Positions 42,460 to 50,423 are shown, counted from the first letter of the stretch. The stretch is DNA of 64,000 nucleotides from Paracoccus litorisediminis (GCF_009711205.1 NZ_WMIG01000001.1:620001-684000); one strand, 5' to 3'. Notes: generated by a model from the letters alone, not told the origin. Numbers and translations are program-made.

Positions 42460-43745
42460 GCCGCGCTGACCCGCCAGATCACATCGCCCACATCGTCGGC
42501 CATCAGCAGCGATTTGCCATCCGGACCGACCGCCACGCCGACCGGCCGGCCATAGGACTGCTTTTCATCCGGCGACAGGAAGCCCGACAGGATGTCGCGC
42601 GGCGGCCCCGAAGGCTTGCCATTCGCGAAGGGCACAAAGATCAGCCGGTAACCGCTAAGGATCGAGCGGTTCCACGACCCGTGCTGGCCAATCACCATCC
42701 CCGCGCCGAAACCGGGCAGCGTGCCCTCAGGCATCCAGCACAACCCCAGCGAGGCGGTATGCCCACCCAGCGCGTAATCCGGCTGCACCGCGCTGGCGAC
42801 CAGCCCGGCATTCTGCGGCACGCGGTCATCGACCGTCTGCCCCCAATAGCAATAGGGCCAGCCATAGAAGCCGCCATCCTTGACCGAGGTCAGGTAATCC
42901 GGCGGCGTCTCATCGCCCAGACCGTCGCGTTCATTGACCACGGTCCACAGCGCATTGGTGACCGGCTCCCATGCAAGGCCGACGGGGTTGCGCAGCCCCC
43001 CGGCAAAGACCCGGGCCTTGCCGGTTTCAATATCCAGTTCCCAGATCGCGGCGCGGCCCTCTTCGGCCTCCAGCCCCTCATCGCCGATATTGCTTTGCGA
43101 GCCGACGCCCGCATAGATCCGCTTGCCATCGCTCGAGGCGATCAGGCTGCGCGTCCAGTGCCCGCCGGGCTTGAAATCGACCAGTTTCTTGCCATTGCCG
43201 ACCAGCTTGCCGGTGGCGTGATCATAGCCGAAAGCCACAATCCCGTCGGTATTTCCCAGATAGAAAGTGTCGCCGACCAGCGCCATGCCAAAGGGCTGGT
43301 TCTGCTTTTCGACGAAAACCTCGCGATGTTCGGCGACGCCATCGCCATCCTTGTCGCGCCACAGGCTGACGCGGTTGGCGCTGATGCCCACGGCTTTCGC
43401 GCGGCGCATGGTGGCGATCATCGCATGATCCATCAGCGAGCGCGGCTTGCGGTCCGATTGCAGCGCCTCGGCCACCAGCACGTCGCCATTGGGCAGGACC
43501 TCGATCCAGCGCGGATGCTGCAAGCCGCTGGCAAAGGCATTGACCTGCAATCCCGCTGCCGCGACCGGCTTTTGCCCTGCGGCCCAGCCTGCGGCAGTCG
43601 GCATCTTCAGGGTCATGATGCCCTGTTCGCGCGCCTTGGGAATCGCGGGGCTGGTACCCACGGCCTGCTTTTCCGGCGAATCCTTGCGACGCAGTGCCAC
43701 CATTGCCGCGCCGACCAGCTCGGTCGCCTTGCCCATCAGATCCAT
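42456..43745 (-). CDS. PQQ-type sugar/sorbosone dehydrogenase-like beta-propeller
   Basis: 429 residues. Six-bladed propeller of the soluble glucose/sorbosone dehydrogenase family: FASGLQHPRWIEVLPNGDVLVAEA, GGHWTRSLIASSDGKRIYAGVGS, GLRNPVGLAWEP, and GQHGSWNRSILSGYRLI with YGRPVGVAVGPDG. There is no classical Sec signal peptide; the N terminus has a weakly hydrophobic stretch only, so location is uncertain. No PQQ biosynthesis gene is in the window. Two adjacent ATGs follow GGAGGGC; the second (43745) is better spaced. Confidence 0.82.
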   Translation of the reverse strand: MDLMGKATELVGAAMVALRRKDSPEKQAVGTSPAIPKAREQGIMTLKMPTAAGWAAGQKPVAAAGLQVNAFASGLQHPRWIEVLPNGDVLVAEALQSDRKPRSLMDHAMIATMRRAKAVGISANRVSLWRDKDGDGVAEHREVFVEKQNQPFGMALVGDTFYLGNTDGIVAFGYDHATGKLVGNGKKLVDFKPGGHWTRSLIASSDGKRIYAGVGSQSNIGDEGLEAEEGRAAIWELDIETGKARVFAGGLRNPVGLAWEPVTNALWTVVNERDGLGDETPPDYLTSVKDGGFYGWPYCYWGQTVDDRVPQNAGLVASAVQPDYALGGHTASLGLCWMPEGTLPGFGAGMVIGQHGSWNRSILSGYRLIFVPFANGKPSGPPRDILSGFLSPDEKQSYGRPVGVAVGPDGKSLLMADDVGDVIWRVSAA

Positions 43746-43888
43746 CATGCCCTCCGAAAATCTCGCGCAAGGCTAACCCCTGCGGTCACGCGGTCAAGAG
43801 GCTGCGAAAAAGCCGCAGCAATTCCAGTGGCTTGCCGGGCAGCAAAAACCCAATCAAAACACTCAAGTATTTGATTTAATTGAGTTTC

Positions 43889-43917
43889 TTGACACTCCCG
43901 CAGATAGCCCCTACATA
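43889..43917 (+). promoter_or_regulatory. Orphan promoter-like element
   Basis: Perfect TTGACA (43889-43894), 17-base spacer, then TACATA (43912-43917). It points away from any plus-strand gene; the next gene downstream is on the other strand. It lies just after an AT-rich inverted-repeat patch. Confidence 0.45.
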
Positions 43918-43923
43918 GACTTC

Positions 43924-44064
43924 AGGAAAGCAAGCCAGCACATCGCCAGCCAGCATCCCAGATCCCCTACATCCGCAGCGACAGGCAGGCATCAGCCCAC
44001 CCACAGCCACGCATGCAGGCAAATGGAAATGCCGGGCGCTCAGGCCCGGCATTTCCATTTTCAG
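43924..44064 (+). ncRNA. Candidate small RNA of about 140 nt
   Basis: Bounded by the orphan promoter (43889-43917) and a 17-bp hairpin followed by TTTT on the plus strand. The interval has no protein frame with a ribosome site and contains repeated GCCAGCA units near its 5' end. No known sRNA family was recognised. It could instead be a chance promoter next to a terminator that serves only the minus-strand sco gene. Confidence 0.3.
44021..44060. terminator. Bidirectional intrinsic terminator after the sco gene
   Basis: Perfect 17-bp inverted repeat (arms 44021-44037 and 44044-44060, starting AAATGGAAATGCC) with a 6-nt loop. It begins directly at the sco stop codon. A/T-rich arm ends give a U-run in either direction. 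Confidence 0.85.
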
Positions 44065-44657
44065 CTTCCCAGCAGCTTCTGCAGGCTCGCCTTGGTCCGG
44101 GCGGGGTCCTCTTGATAGCCGATCAGGCCGGAATAACGGCCCTCGGCGTCGAACAGCAGCGTCATCGCGGAATGGTCCATGGTGTAGCCGTCCTCGGCCG
44201 GAACCTTGCGCGCATAGACGCGGAAAGCACGCGTGGCCTTGGCGATCTCCTCGGGCGAGCCCGTCACGCCGGTCACGCCATCCACCCAAGAGACATATTC
44301 CTTGAGCTTCTCGGCGGTGTCGCGTTCGGGATCGACGGTGACAAAGAACACGCGCAGCTTGCCGCCCACCGCCTCTTGCCAGCCGCCGACCTCGCCCAGC
44401 GTGGTCGGGCAGACATCGGGACAATGGGTAAAGCCAAAGAACACCGCCGAGGGCTGCCCCTTCAGGCTGTCCTGCGTGAATTCCGTCCCGTCGGTGGCGA
44501 CCAGCTTGTAGTCGCCGCGACCCAGATTGTCGGTCCCGGCCTCCGACAGCGTCGTCAGCCGGGGCGAGATCACCGTGAACCACGCCGCCGCCAGCGCGGC
44601 GATGCCGACCAACGCCCAAAGCAGCCAGCGGATCTTGCGCAAGGGATCAGTGGGCAT
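44061..44657 (-). CDS. SCO1/SenC copper chaperone for cytochrome oxidase
   Basis: 198 residues. An N-terminal transmembrane anchor (about 11-28) is followed by a thioredoxin-like domain. The Cu-binding motif THCPDVCPTTLG carries Cys-x3-Cys and the distal His is in TMDHSAMTLLFD, so all three ligands are present. It faces the periplasm and helps insert copper into the CuA site of cytochrome c oxidase. The ATG at 44657, after AAGGGGG, overlaps the end of the upstream copper-binding gene by 11 nt. Confidence 0.93.
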   Translation of the reverse strand: MPTDPLRKIRWLLWALVGIAALAAAWFTVISPRLTTLSEAGTDNLGRGDYKLVATDGTEFTQDSLKGQPSAVFFGFTHCPDVCPTTLGEVGGWQEAVGGKLRVFFVTVDPERDTAEKLKEYVSWVDGVTGVTGSPEEIAKATRAFRVYARKVPAEDGYTMDHSAMTLLFDAEGRYSGLIGYQEDPARTKASLQKLLGS

Positions 44658-45642
44658 GGGCATCCCCCTTGGCATTTATCGGCCCGACCTTCAGCGACAG
44701 ATCGACCTTGCCTGCCTTTTCAAAGGTCAGGGTCAGCGGCAGGCTGTCGCCCTCGACCAGCGGATGTTCCAGACCCATCAGCATCAGGTGCAGCCCGCCC
44801 GGTTTCAGCTCGACGCTGGTGCCGGCGGGGATTTCCACGCCTTCGGGCAGCTGACGCATTTTCATCACGTCGCCCTCCATCGCCATTTCATGGATCTCGA
44901 CCTTCTTGGCCGCCGGGCTTGTCGCCGCGACCAGCCGGTCGGCCTCGGCCCCGCCATTGGCGACGGTCAGAAAGCCGCCGCCCACCGGCGCGCCCGGAGG
45001 CGTCGCGCGGCTATAGCCCTGCGTGATGGTCAGATCGCCGATCACCGCATCGCCTGCCGCTTCGGCATGGCCTGCCTCGGCGTGACCGGCATGGGCCGGG
45101 GCTGCGGCGGCGTGATGGCCATGGCCGCCCGCCTTCTTCTCGGTGATCTTCAGCGCGGGGGCGGGATAGGCGACATCCTCGGCCCCGGTCACGTCGATCC
45201 ACGCTTCCTTGGCGTTCTGGCATTCCTGAATGGTCGGGAAATAGATCGTGCTGCCCGGCGCCAGATCCGGCCCGACCGAGCCGCGCAGGACGAATTCATC
45301 GTAGAATTCGTCGGGCAATTCGCCACCGGTCCAGATGATTTCGCGCGCGCCCTTGGTCATGGCCGTGCCGTGATTGTCGAAGGGACGGGCGTAATCGCCG
45401 GTCACGACCTTCAGCTGCCAGCCGGCCTTCGGCATGGGCTTGGCATTGTAGAAGCCTTCGGGGATCTGGACGCGCAGCGTCTTGGTCGGCTTGCCGTCGC
45501 AGCCATGGCCGATGCGGATCACCGCTTTGTAGGTCGAGCCAGCCGCAGCCTCGGTCTGTTCCAACGAGGCATGGGCAAGGACGGGGCCAGCGGAAAGCAG
45601 CATCGAAGCGCCCAGCGCGGCAAAAGAAATGCGTTTGTTCAT
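44647..45642 (-). CDS. YcnI (DUF1775) - PCu(A)C copper chaperone fusion
   Basis: 331 residues. Signal peptide (residues 1-23, cut before HASLE, placing a His at the mature N terminus as in Cu-binding YcnI), DUF1775 domain to about residue 170, a His/Ala/Gly-rich linker (GGHGHHAAAAPAHAGHAEAGH), then a PCu(A)C domain (about 195-331) with EIHEMAMEGDVMKM and GGLHLMLMGL, the His/Met copper ligands. It delivers periplasmic copper, most likely to Sco1 or CuA. The His-rich linker may add metal sites. Both domains in one chain is a tidy fusion of two usually separate chaperones. Confidence 0.93.
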   Translation of the reverse strand: MNKRISFAALGASMLLSAGPVLAHASLEQTEAAAGSTYKAVIRIGHGCDGKPTKTLRVQIPEGFYNAKPMPKAGWQLKVVTGDYARPFDNHGTAMTKGAREIIWTGGELPDEFYDEFVLRGSVGPDLAPGSTIYFPTIQECQNAKEAWIDVTGAEDVAYPAPALKITEKKAGGHGHHAAAAPAHAGHAEAGHAEAAGDAVIGDLTITQGYSRATPPGAPVGGGFLTVANGGAEADRLVAATSPAAKKVEIHEMAMEGDVMKMRQLPEGVEIPAGTSVELKPGGLHLMLMGLEHPLVEGDSLPLTLTFEKAGKVDLSLKVGPINAKGDAHAH

Positions 45643-45706
45643 TCTAGGTCATCCGGTCAAACAGTCGGTCAGGCAGGGCATCCATCCGCCCCGCGATCAG
45701 GATCGT

Positions 45707-46132
45707 TCACAGGATGACCGGTGGCCCCCGCGCCTGTGGTGGAACCGCCTCGGCCAGAACCGGGGCCGCAGCGATGGACCGCAGGAAATCCTGCCGATCA
45801 GGGGTCCGGTCAGCCGGAACCGCCGTCCCGTCCGGGACCAGCAGGGATTGGGCGTGCAGGCTCCAGATACAGGGTTTCGCGCCCCGCTCGTCATCGCCAG
45901 CGGGAAGCGGCGCAAGGCTGCCATCATCGGCCAGCGCCATCTGCACCGGCGCATCCTCGCCGCACAGGATGACCGTGACCTGCCCCTGCCCGTTCAGCGC
46001 GGGCATGGTCCCCGGCATGACCAGCGCATTGCACAGGAAGGGAATCAGCAGGGCAAGCGCAAGAAAACGCAGGGTTTCGCCCCACGCACCGCTTTCCCTG
46101 AATGTTCCGGTTCTGCCTGCCATCGCCCTCAT
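45707..46132 (-). CDS. DUF2946-like membrane/periplasmic protein
   Basis: 141 residues. One hydrophobic segment near the N terminus (FLALALLIPFLCNALV), then a periplasmic-looking region with Cys residues in TVILCGEDAP and GAKPCIWSL. This layout resembles DUF2946 proteins found beside copper genes. It starts the copper operon, 64 nt before the YcnI-PCuAC gene. The start is uncertain: ATGs at 46132 and 46123 are both possible, and neither ribosome site is strong. Confidence 0.65.
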   Translation of the reverse strand: MRAMAGRTGTFRESGAWGETLRFLALALLIPFLCNALVMPGTMPALNGQGQVTVILCGEDAPVQMALADDGSLAPLPAGDDERGAKPCIWSLHAQSLLVPDGTAVPADRTPDRQDFLRSIAAAPVLAEAVPPQARGPPVIL

Positions 46133-46277
46133 CCGATTGCGCCCATGTGCTGCCAGAAAAACGCGCGTCGCGAAAGCCCGCATCTTGTCCCAGCCTGTCC
46201 CATCGCAGCGGACGCTTGTTTTTTCACGGATTTCCGGCATCAAATCCATGTGCCGGGGATAGGGGACAGGAGCCAGC

Positions 46278-48158
46278 ATGAAGACCTCGATCGCCACCGT
46301 CTCGCTTTCAGGGAACCTGACCCAGAAACTGGCCGCCATCCAATCCGCCGGTTTCGACGGGATCGAGATATTCGAGCAGGATTTCATCGCTTCGGATTTC
46401 AGTCCCCTTGAGGTCGGCCGCATGGTCCGCGACCACGGGCTGGAAATCACCCTGTTCCAGCCCTTCCGCGATTTCGAGGGCCTGCCCGAACCGCACCGTT
46501 CCCGTGCCTTCGCCCGCGCCGCCCGCAAGTTCGAGCTGATGAACCAACTGGGCACCGATCTGGTGCTGTTCTGCTCATCGCTGCACCCGGCTGCGATGGG
46601 CGGCATCGACCGCATGGCCAGTGATTTCCACGAACTCGGCGATCTGGCCCAGCAATTCGGCGTCCGCGTCGGCTATGAGGCGCTGTGCTGGGGCCGCTTC
46701 GTCAACGATCACCGCGATGCATGGGAGGTGGTCCGCCGCGCCGATCATCCGAATATCGGGCTGATCCTCGACAGCTTCCACACGCTGGGCCGCCGCATCG
46801 ATCCCGCTTCGATCCGCTCGATCCCCGCCGACAGGATCTTCTTCGTCCAGATGGCCGATGCCCCGGCGATCGAGATGGACCTGCTGTACTGGTCGCGCCA
46901 TTTCCGCAACATGCCGGGCGAGGGCGATCTGGACGTCACCGGCTTCATGCGCGCGGTGCTGGCCACCGGCTATGACGGCTGGCTGAGCCTTGAGATCTTC
47001 AACGACCAGTTCCGCGCGGGCCTGCCCCGTCTGGTGGCGCTGGACGGGCGTCGCAGTCTGATCGCGCTGCAGGACCGCGCACGTCGGGCCGAGCCTGCCT
47101 TGGTCGTGGACCTGCCCGATTTTCCGCCGCCCGCACCGGTCGAGCAGGTCGAGTTCATCGAATTCGCCACCAGCGACGATGATGCGTCCGAACTGACCAC
47201 GCTTCTGACCGCGACCGGCTTTACCCCGGCCGGTCGGCATGTGTCGAAACCTGTGACGCTGTGGCGGCAGGGCGGCGTCAACCTGCTGGTCAATACCGAC
47301 GCGCGGGGATTCGCTCGCACCAGCTTCGTCGCCCATGGCACCACGGTTTCGGAAATCGGGCTGAAGGTGCCGGACGCCACGGCCAGCCATGCCCGCGCCC
47401 TTGCCCTGCTGGCGCAACCCCATACCGAGGCCGCCGGTCCCGGCGAATTGACCATCCCCGCCATTCGCGGCGTCAGCGGCAGCGTGATCCGTTTCCTTGA
47501 CGGCGGCGCCGACCTGTCGCGGATCTGGCAGGTCGATTTCCAGACCGACCCCCAGCCCCTGCCCGGCGCGGGCCTAACGGGCATCGACCACATCGCCCAG
47601 ACCATGCCCTATGATGAGATGCTCAGCTCATCCCTGTTCTACACCGAGATCTTTCAGGCCGAGAAATCGCCGATGGTGGATGTGATCGACCCCGACGGGC
47701 TGGTCCGCAGCCAAGCGATCCGTTCCGGCCGGATGCGGGTGACGCTGAACGGGGCCGAGGCGCGTCGCACCCTTGCCGGTCGCTTCATCGAGGAAAGCTT
47801 GGGCTCATCCGTCCAGCATATCGCCTTTTCCAGCGCCGACATCTTTGCTTCGGCGGCGGCTTTGGCCGGGCTGGGCTTCCCGGCGCTGCGGATCGGGGCG
47901 AATTACTACGACGATCTGGCCGCGCGCTTCGGGCTGGACCCAAGCCTGACCAAGCGTCTGCGCGCCGCCAACATCATGTATGACGAAGACGCGGGCGGGC
48001 AGTTCTTTCAGCTGTATTCGATGCCGCGCAAGGACGGGTTCTTTCTGGAAATCGTGCAGCGGCAGGGCAATTACCAAGGCTATGGCGCCCCGAACGCGCC
48101 TTTCCGCATCGCAGCGCAGAAGCGCACGGCACGCCCGGCGGGCATGCCGCGCAGCTGA
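46278..48158 (+). CDS. quiC: 3-Dehydroshikimate dehydratase, two-domain type
   Basis: 626 residues. Residues 1-~270 form a sugar-isomerase/AP-endonuclease-type TIM barrel; E134, D165, Q191 and E239 fall exactly at the metal-ligand positions I recall for Pseudomonas putida QuiC1. Residues ~285-626 form a 4-hydroxyphenylpyruvate-dioxygenase-like (VOC) half with GIDHIAQTM, SSVQHIAFSS and FFLEIVQRQ. It converts 3-dehydroshikimate to protocatechuate, the last step of quinate/shikimate catabolism. ACAGGAG lies 5 nt before the ATG. No other quinate gene is nearby, so it may act alone as a shikimate-pathway outlet. Confidence 0.9.
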   Translation: MKTSIATVSLSGNLTQKLAAIQSAGFDGIEIFEQDFIASDFSPLEVGRMVRDHGLEITLFQPFRDFEGLPEPHRSRAFARAARKFELMNQLGTDLVLFCSSLHPAAMGGIDRMASDFHELGDLAQQFGVRVGYEALCWGRFVNDHRDAWEVVRRADHPNIGLILDSFHTLGRRIDPASIRSIPADRIFFVQMADAPAIEMDLLYWSRHFRNMPGEGDLDVTGFMRAVLATGYDGWLSLEIFNDQFRAGLPRLVALDGRRSLIALQDRARRAEPALVVDLPDFPPPAPVEQVEFIEFATSDDDASELTTLLTATGFTPAGRHVSKPVTLWRQGGVNLLVNTDARGFARTSFVAHGTTVSEIGLKVPDATASHARALALLAQPHTEAAGPGELTIPAIRGVSGSVIRFLDGGADLSRIWQVDFQTDPQPLPGAGLTGIDHIAQTMPYDEMLSSSLFYTEIFQAEKSPMVDVIDPDGLVRSQAIRSGRMRVTLNGAEARRTLAGRFIEESLGSSVQHIAFSSADIFASAAALAGLGFPALRIGANYYDDLAARFGLDPSLTKRLRAANIMYDEDAGGQFFQLYSMPRKDGFFLEIVQRQGNYQGYGAPNAPFRIAAQKRTARPAGMPRS

Positions 48159-48566
48159 TCATTCCCACCAGCGGTCGATCTTGGCGATGTCCTCGTCCGA
48201 CCAGCCGAAGTGATGGGCAAACTCATGAACGACGACATGGCCGACCAGCGCCGCCAGCGTCACGTCGCCCCGGCTGGCCCATTCGTCCAGAATGGCGCGG
48301 CGGAACAGCCAGACCGTATCGGGGAAATGCTGCGGCGCGCTGCTCGTTTTTTCAGTCATCGGCACGCCGTCATAAAGACCGGTCAGCTCCAGCGGATCGT
48401 CAATCTCCAGCTCATCCAGAAAATCCTCGCTGGCGAAATCCTCGACCCGCAGCACCACCTGCGCGGCAGCTCCGGCGAACGCGGCGGGCAGGCTGGTGAC
48501 GGCCTGTCGCGCCAGTTCCTCGATCAGCCCCGCATCAGGGGCGACGGCGTCTTTCCATTCGGGCAT
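48159..48566 (-). CDS. Zincin-like metallopeptidase family protein
   Basis: 135 residues. The C-terminal HVVVHEFAHHFGWSDEDI contains HExxH plus a third His, as in the small bacterial zincins formerly called DUF1025. Substrate unknown; no secretion signal. The ATG at 48566 (GAGGA upstream) is chosen over an earlier start that would run into gltX. It is divergent from gltX across 79 nt and convergent with quiC. Confidence 0.88.
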   Translation of the reverse strand: MPEWKDAVAPDAGLIEELARQAVTSLPAAFAGAAAQVVLRVEDFASEDFLDELEIDDPLELTGLYDGVPMTEKTSSAPQHFPDTVWLFRRAILDEWASRGDVTLAALVGHVVVHEFAHHFGWSDEDIAKIDRWWE

Positions 48567-48645
48567 GTCAATCCTCGGCTTTGCCCCCCCGATATGGACA
48601 AAAACCGGGTTTTGTGAAAGAGCGAAGCCGACAGGAGACCCCTCG

Positions 48646-49971
48646 ATGACCATCACACGTTTCGCTCCCTCCCCCACCGGCCACATCCATGTCGGCAACC
48701 TCCGCACCGCGCTGATGAACTACCTGATCGCGCGCAAGTCGGGCGGTACCTTCATCCTGCGGCTTGACGATACCGACCGCGAGCGGTCGAAGCAGGAATA
48801 TGCCGACGGCATCCAGCGCGATCTGGAATGGCTGGGGCTGACCTGGGACCGGATCGAACGCCAGTCCGACCGCCTTGACCGCTATGCCGAGGCCGCCGAC
48901 GGGCTGCGCCAGTCCGGCCGCCTTTACGAGGTCTTCGAGACCCCGGTCGAGCTGGATCTGAAGCGCAAGAAGCAGCTGAACATGGGCAAGCCGCCGGTCT
49001 ATGACCGCGCCGGGCTGAAGCTGACGGCTGATGAGATCGCCAAGCTGCGTGCCGAGGGCCGTGACGGCTACTGGCGCTTCATGCTGGATCAGGAACGCAT
49101 CGAATGGCCCGACGGTATTCTGGGCGATATCTCTATCGACGCGGCTTCCGTGTCGGACCCGGTGCTGATCCGCGCCGACGGTCAGGTGCTGTATACGTTC
49201 GCGTCTTCGGTCGATGACGCTGACATGGGCGTGACCCATATCGTGCGCGGCGCCGACCACGTGACGAACACCGCGACCCAGATCCAGATCATCCGCGCGC
49301 TGGGGGCGACCCCTCCGGCCTTCGCCCATCACAGCCTGCTGACCGGCGCGCAGGGCGAGGAGCTGTCCAAGCGCCTTGGCGTTCTGGCGATCAAGGACCT
49401 GCGCGAAGCTGGCGTCTCGCCCGAGGCGCTGCTGTCGTTGATGGCGCGTCTGGGTTCGTCCCAGCCGGTCGAGCTGCGCATGGATCTGGACAGTCTGGCC
49501 AATGGCTTCGAGCTGTCGCAATTCGGCGCCTCGCCGACCAAGTTCGATGCCGAGGACCTGTGGCCGCTGACCCGCGAGGCGAACCAGGCCCGTCCCTTCG
49601 ACGTGGTCAAGGACCGCATCGCGGCGCTTGGCGTCCCTGCCGATCAGGCCGAGCGTTTCTGGCGCGTGGCGTCCCAGAACATCACCAAGCTGGATGATCT
49701 GGCAGGCTGGTGGGAGATCTTCTCGAAAGGGGCCGAACCCCAGATCGATCCCGAGGATGCCGATTTCATCGCACAAGCGATGACGCTGCTGCCGCCGCCG
49801 CCCTATACCGACACCAGCTGGAGCGAGTTCACCAGCGCCGTGAAAGAGGCCACCGGCCGCAAGGGCAAGGGCCTGTTCATGCCGCTGCGCAAGGCGCTGA
49901 CCGGGCAGGCGCATGGCCCGGACATGTCCGACGTGATGCCGCTTCTGCAAGTCGTCCGCGCCCGCGGCTGA
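48646..49971 (+). CDS. gltX: Glutamyl-tRNA synthetase, short form
   Basis: 441 residues. Class I synthetase: HIGH-type motif HVGN at 15-18 within PTGHIHVGNLR, and KMSKS-type motif ELSKR at 239-243. The zinc-binding Cys cluster of E. coli GluRS is absent (YEVFETPVELDLKRK in that place). Alphaproteobacteria often carry two GltX paralogues; this short ELSKR form may be the one charging tRNA-Gln or a restricted tRNA set, but that cannot be decided here. AGGAGA lies 8 nt before the ATG. Confidence 0.93.
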   Translation: MTITRFAPSPTGHIHVGNLRTALMNYLIARKSGGTFILRLDDTDRERSKQEYADGIQRDLEWLGLTWDRIERQSDRLDRYAEAADGLRQSGRLYEVFETPVELDLKRKKQLNMGKPPVYDRAGLKLTADEIAKLRAEGRDGYWRFMLDQERIEWPDGILGDISIDAASVSDPVLIRADGQVLYTFASSVDDADMGVTHIVRGADHVTNTATQIQIIRALGATPPAFAHHSLLTGAQGEELSKRLGVLAIKDLREAGVSPEALLSLMARLGSSQPVELRMDLDSLANGFELSQFGASPTKFDAEDLWPLTREANQARPFDVVKDRIAALGVPADQAERFWRVASQNITKLDDLAGWWEIFSKGAEPQIDPEDADFIAQAMTLLPPPPYTDTSWSEFTSAVKEATGRKGKGLFMPLRKALTGQAHGPDMSDVMPLLQVVRARG

Positions 49972-49978
49972 AGCTCTT

Positions 49979-50004
49979 GTAGGGTGCGCTTAAGCGCACC
50001 CTAC
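49979..50004. repeat. Perfect 26-bp palindrome after gltX
   Basis: Each arm is GTAGGGTGCGCTT, with no spacer, starting 7 nt after the gltX stop. It may end gltX transcription as a cruciform/hairpin, or be a REP-like dispersed element; GGGTGCG-type palindromes of this kind are widespread in bacterial intergenic DNA. Confidence 0.75.
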
Positions 50005-50164
50005 GCAACGCCCTGCCCCATTGCCGGTATACGCCCGGTGTATAGTCAGCGTACGCGCGCTGCACGCAGATCACAGCGCGAATCCCAGCGAATGCTGGCC
50101 AAAATCCATCCCGCCCCTTTGTTGATTCCGCACGCAAAGCACGCCCCTGTCGCGCGCCTCATGG

Positions 50165-50184
50165 CTATCCACAGCCTATCCACA
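50165..50184 (+). promoter_or_regulatory. Two DnaA-box-like sites in tandem
   Basis: CTATCCACA at 50165-50173 and again at 50176-50184, one mismatch each to TTATCCACA, 11 bp apart (one helical turn), next to an A-rich patch. Only two sites were found, so a replication origin is not claimed. Confidence 0.35.
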
Positions 50185-50223
50185 GGGAAAATTGCTTGCG
50201 TGAAAAAAGTCGCGAAAATGCCC

Positions 50224-50252
50224 TTGACCCTCCCCGCCACTCGCCGTAGTTA
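50224..50252 (+). promoter_or_regulatory. Promoter of tRNA-Met
   Basis: TTGACC (50224-50229), 17-base spacer, TAGTTA (50247-50252), then a GC-rich discriminator 12 bases before the mature 5' end. The -10 is weak by consensus but position and GC discriminator suit a stable-RNA promoter. Confidence 0.4.
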
Positions 50253-50263
50253 GCCCGCACCGC

Positions 50264-50340
50264 GGCGGAGTAGCTCAGCTGGTTAGAGCAGAGGAATCAT
50301 AATCCTTGTGTCGGGGGTTCAAATCCCTCCTCCGCTACCA
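50264..50340 (+). tRNA. tRNA-Met (CAT)
   Basis: 77 nt including encoded CCA. Acceptor GGCGGAG/CTCCGCT, D-arm GCTC..GAGC, anticodon stem GAGGA/TCCTT around loop ATCATAA with anticodon CAT, T-arm GGGGGTTCAAATCCC-type. The closed first pair (G-U) and sequence fit elongator Met rather than initiator. Confidence 0.95.
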
Positions 50341-50363
50341 TTTCCCTTCATCGGGAAACCGCG

Positions 50364-50400
50364 AAATGGCCGGACCTTCGGGTCCGGCCATTTGCTTTTC
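50364..50400 (+). terminator. Intrinsic terminator after tRNA-Met
   Basis: 13-bp perfect stem (50364-50376 with 50381-50393) closed by a TTCG tetraloop, followed by GCTTTTC. Confidence 0.85.
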
Positions 50401-50423
50401 CAGCCCCCCAAAACAGCCGCAAT

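Larger units (their letters stand above)
43746..44060. other. Intergenic region without protein gene
   Basis: It contains a relatively AT-rich patch with overlapping inverted repeats (AATCAAA 43852-43858 with TTTGATT 43870-43876; ACTCAA 43861-43866 with TTGAGT 43880-43885), a plus-strand promoter-like pair at 43889-43917, and the long hairpin at 44021-44060. No credible protein frame. It may be a small RNA locus plus the 5' region of the dehydrogenase gene. Confidence 0.6.
49972..50263. other. Intergenic region between gltX and tRNA-Met
   Basis: 292 bases without a gene. It holds a perfect palindrome (49979-50004), a short inverted repeat TATAC/GTATA around 50030, a pair of DnaA-box-like sites (50165-50184), an A/T-rich patch (about 50185-50222) and the tRNA promoter. 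Confidence 0.7.

Noticed and set aside
43852-43885. FNR/Anr box near the PQQ-type dehydrogenase
   Set aside because: TTGAT occurs, but the second half-site does not match ATCAA at the required 4-base spacing.
50165-50222. Possible chromosomal replication origin
   Set aside because: Only two imperfect DnaA-box-like sites and a short A-rich patch; no dnaA, parAB, hemE or gidA nearby.
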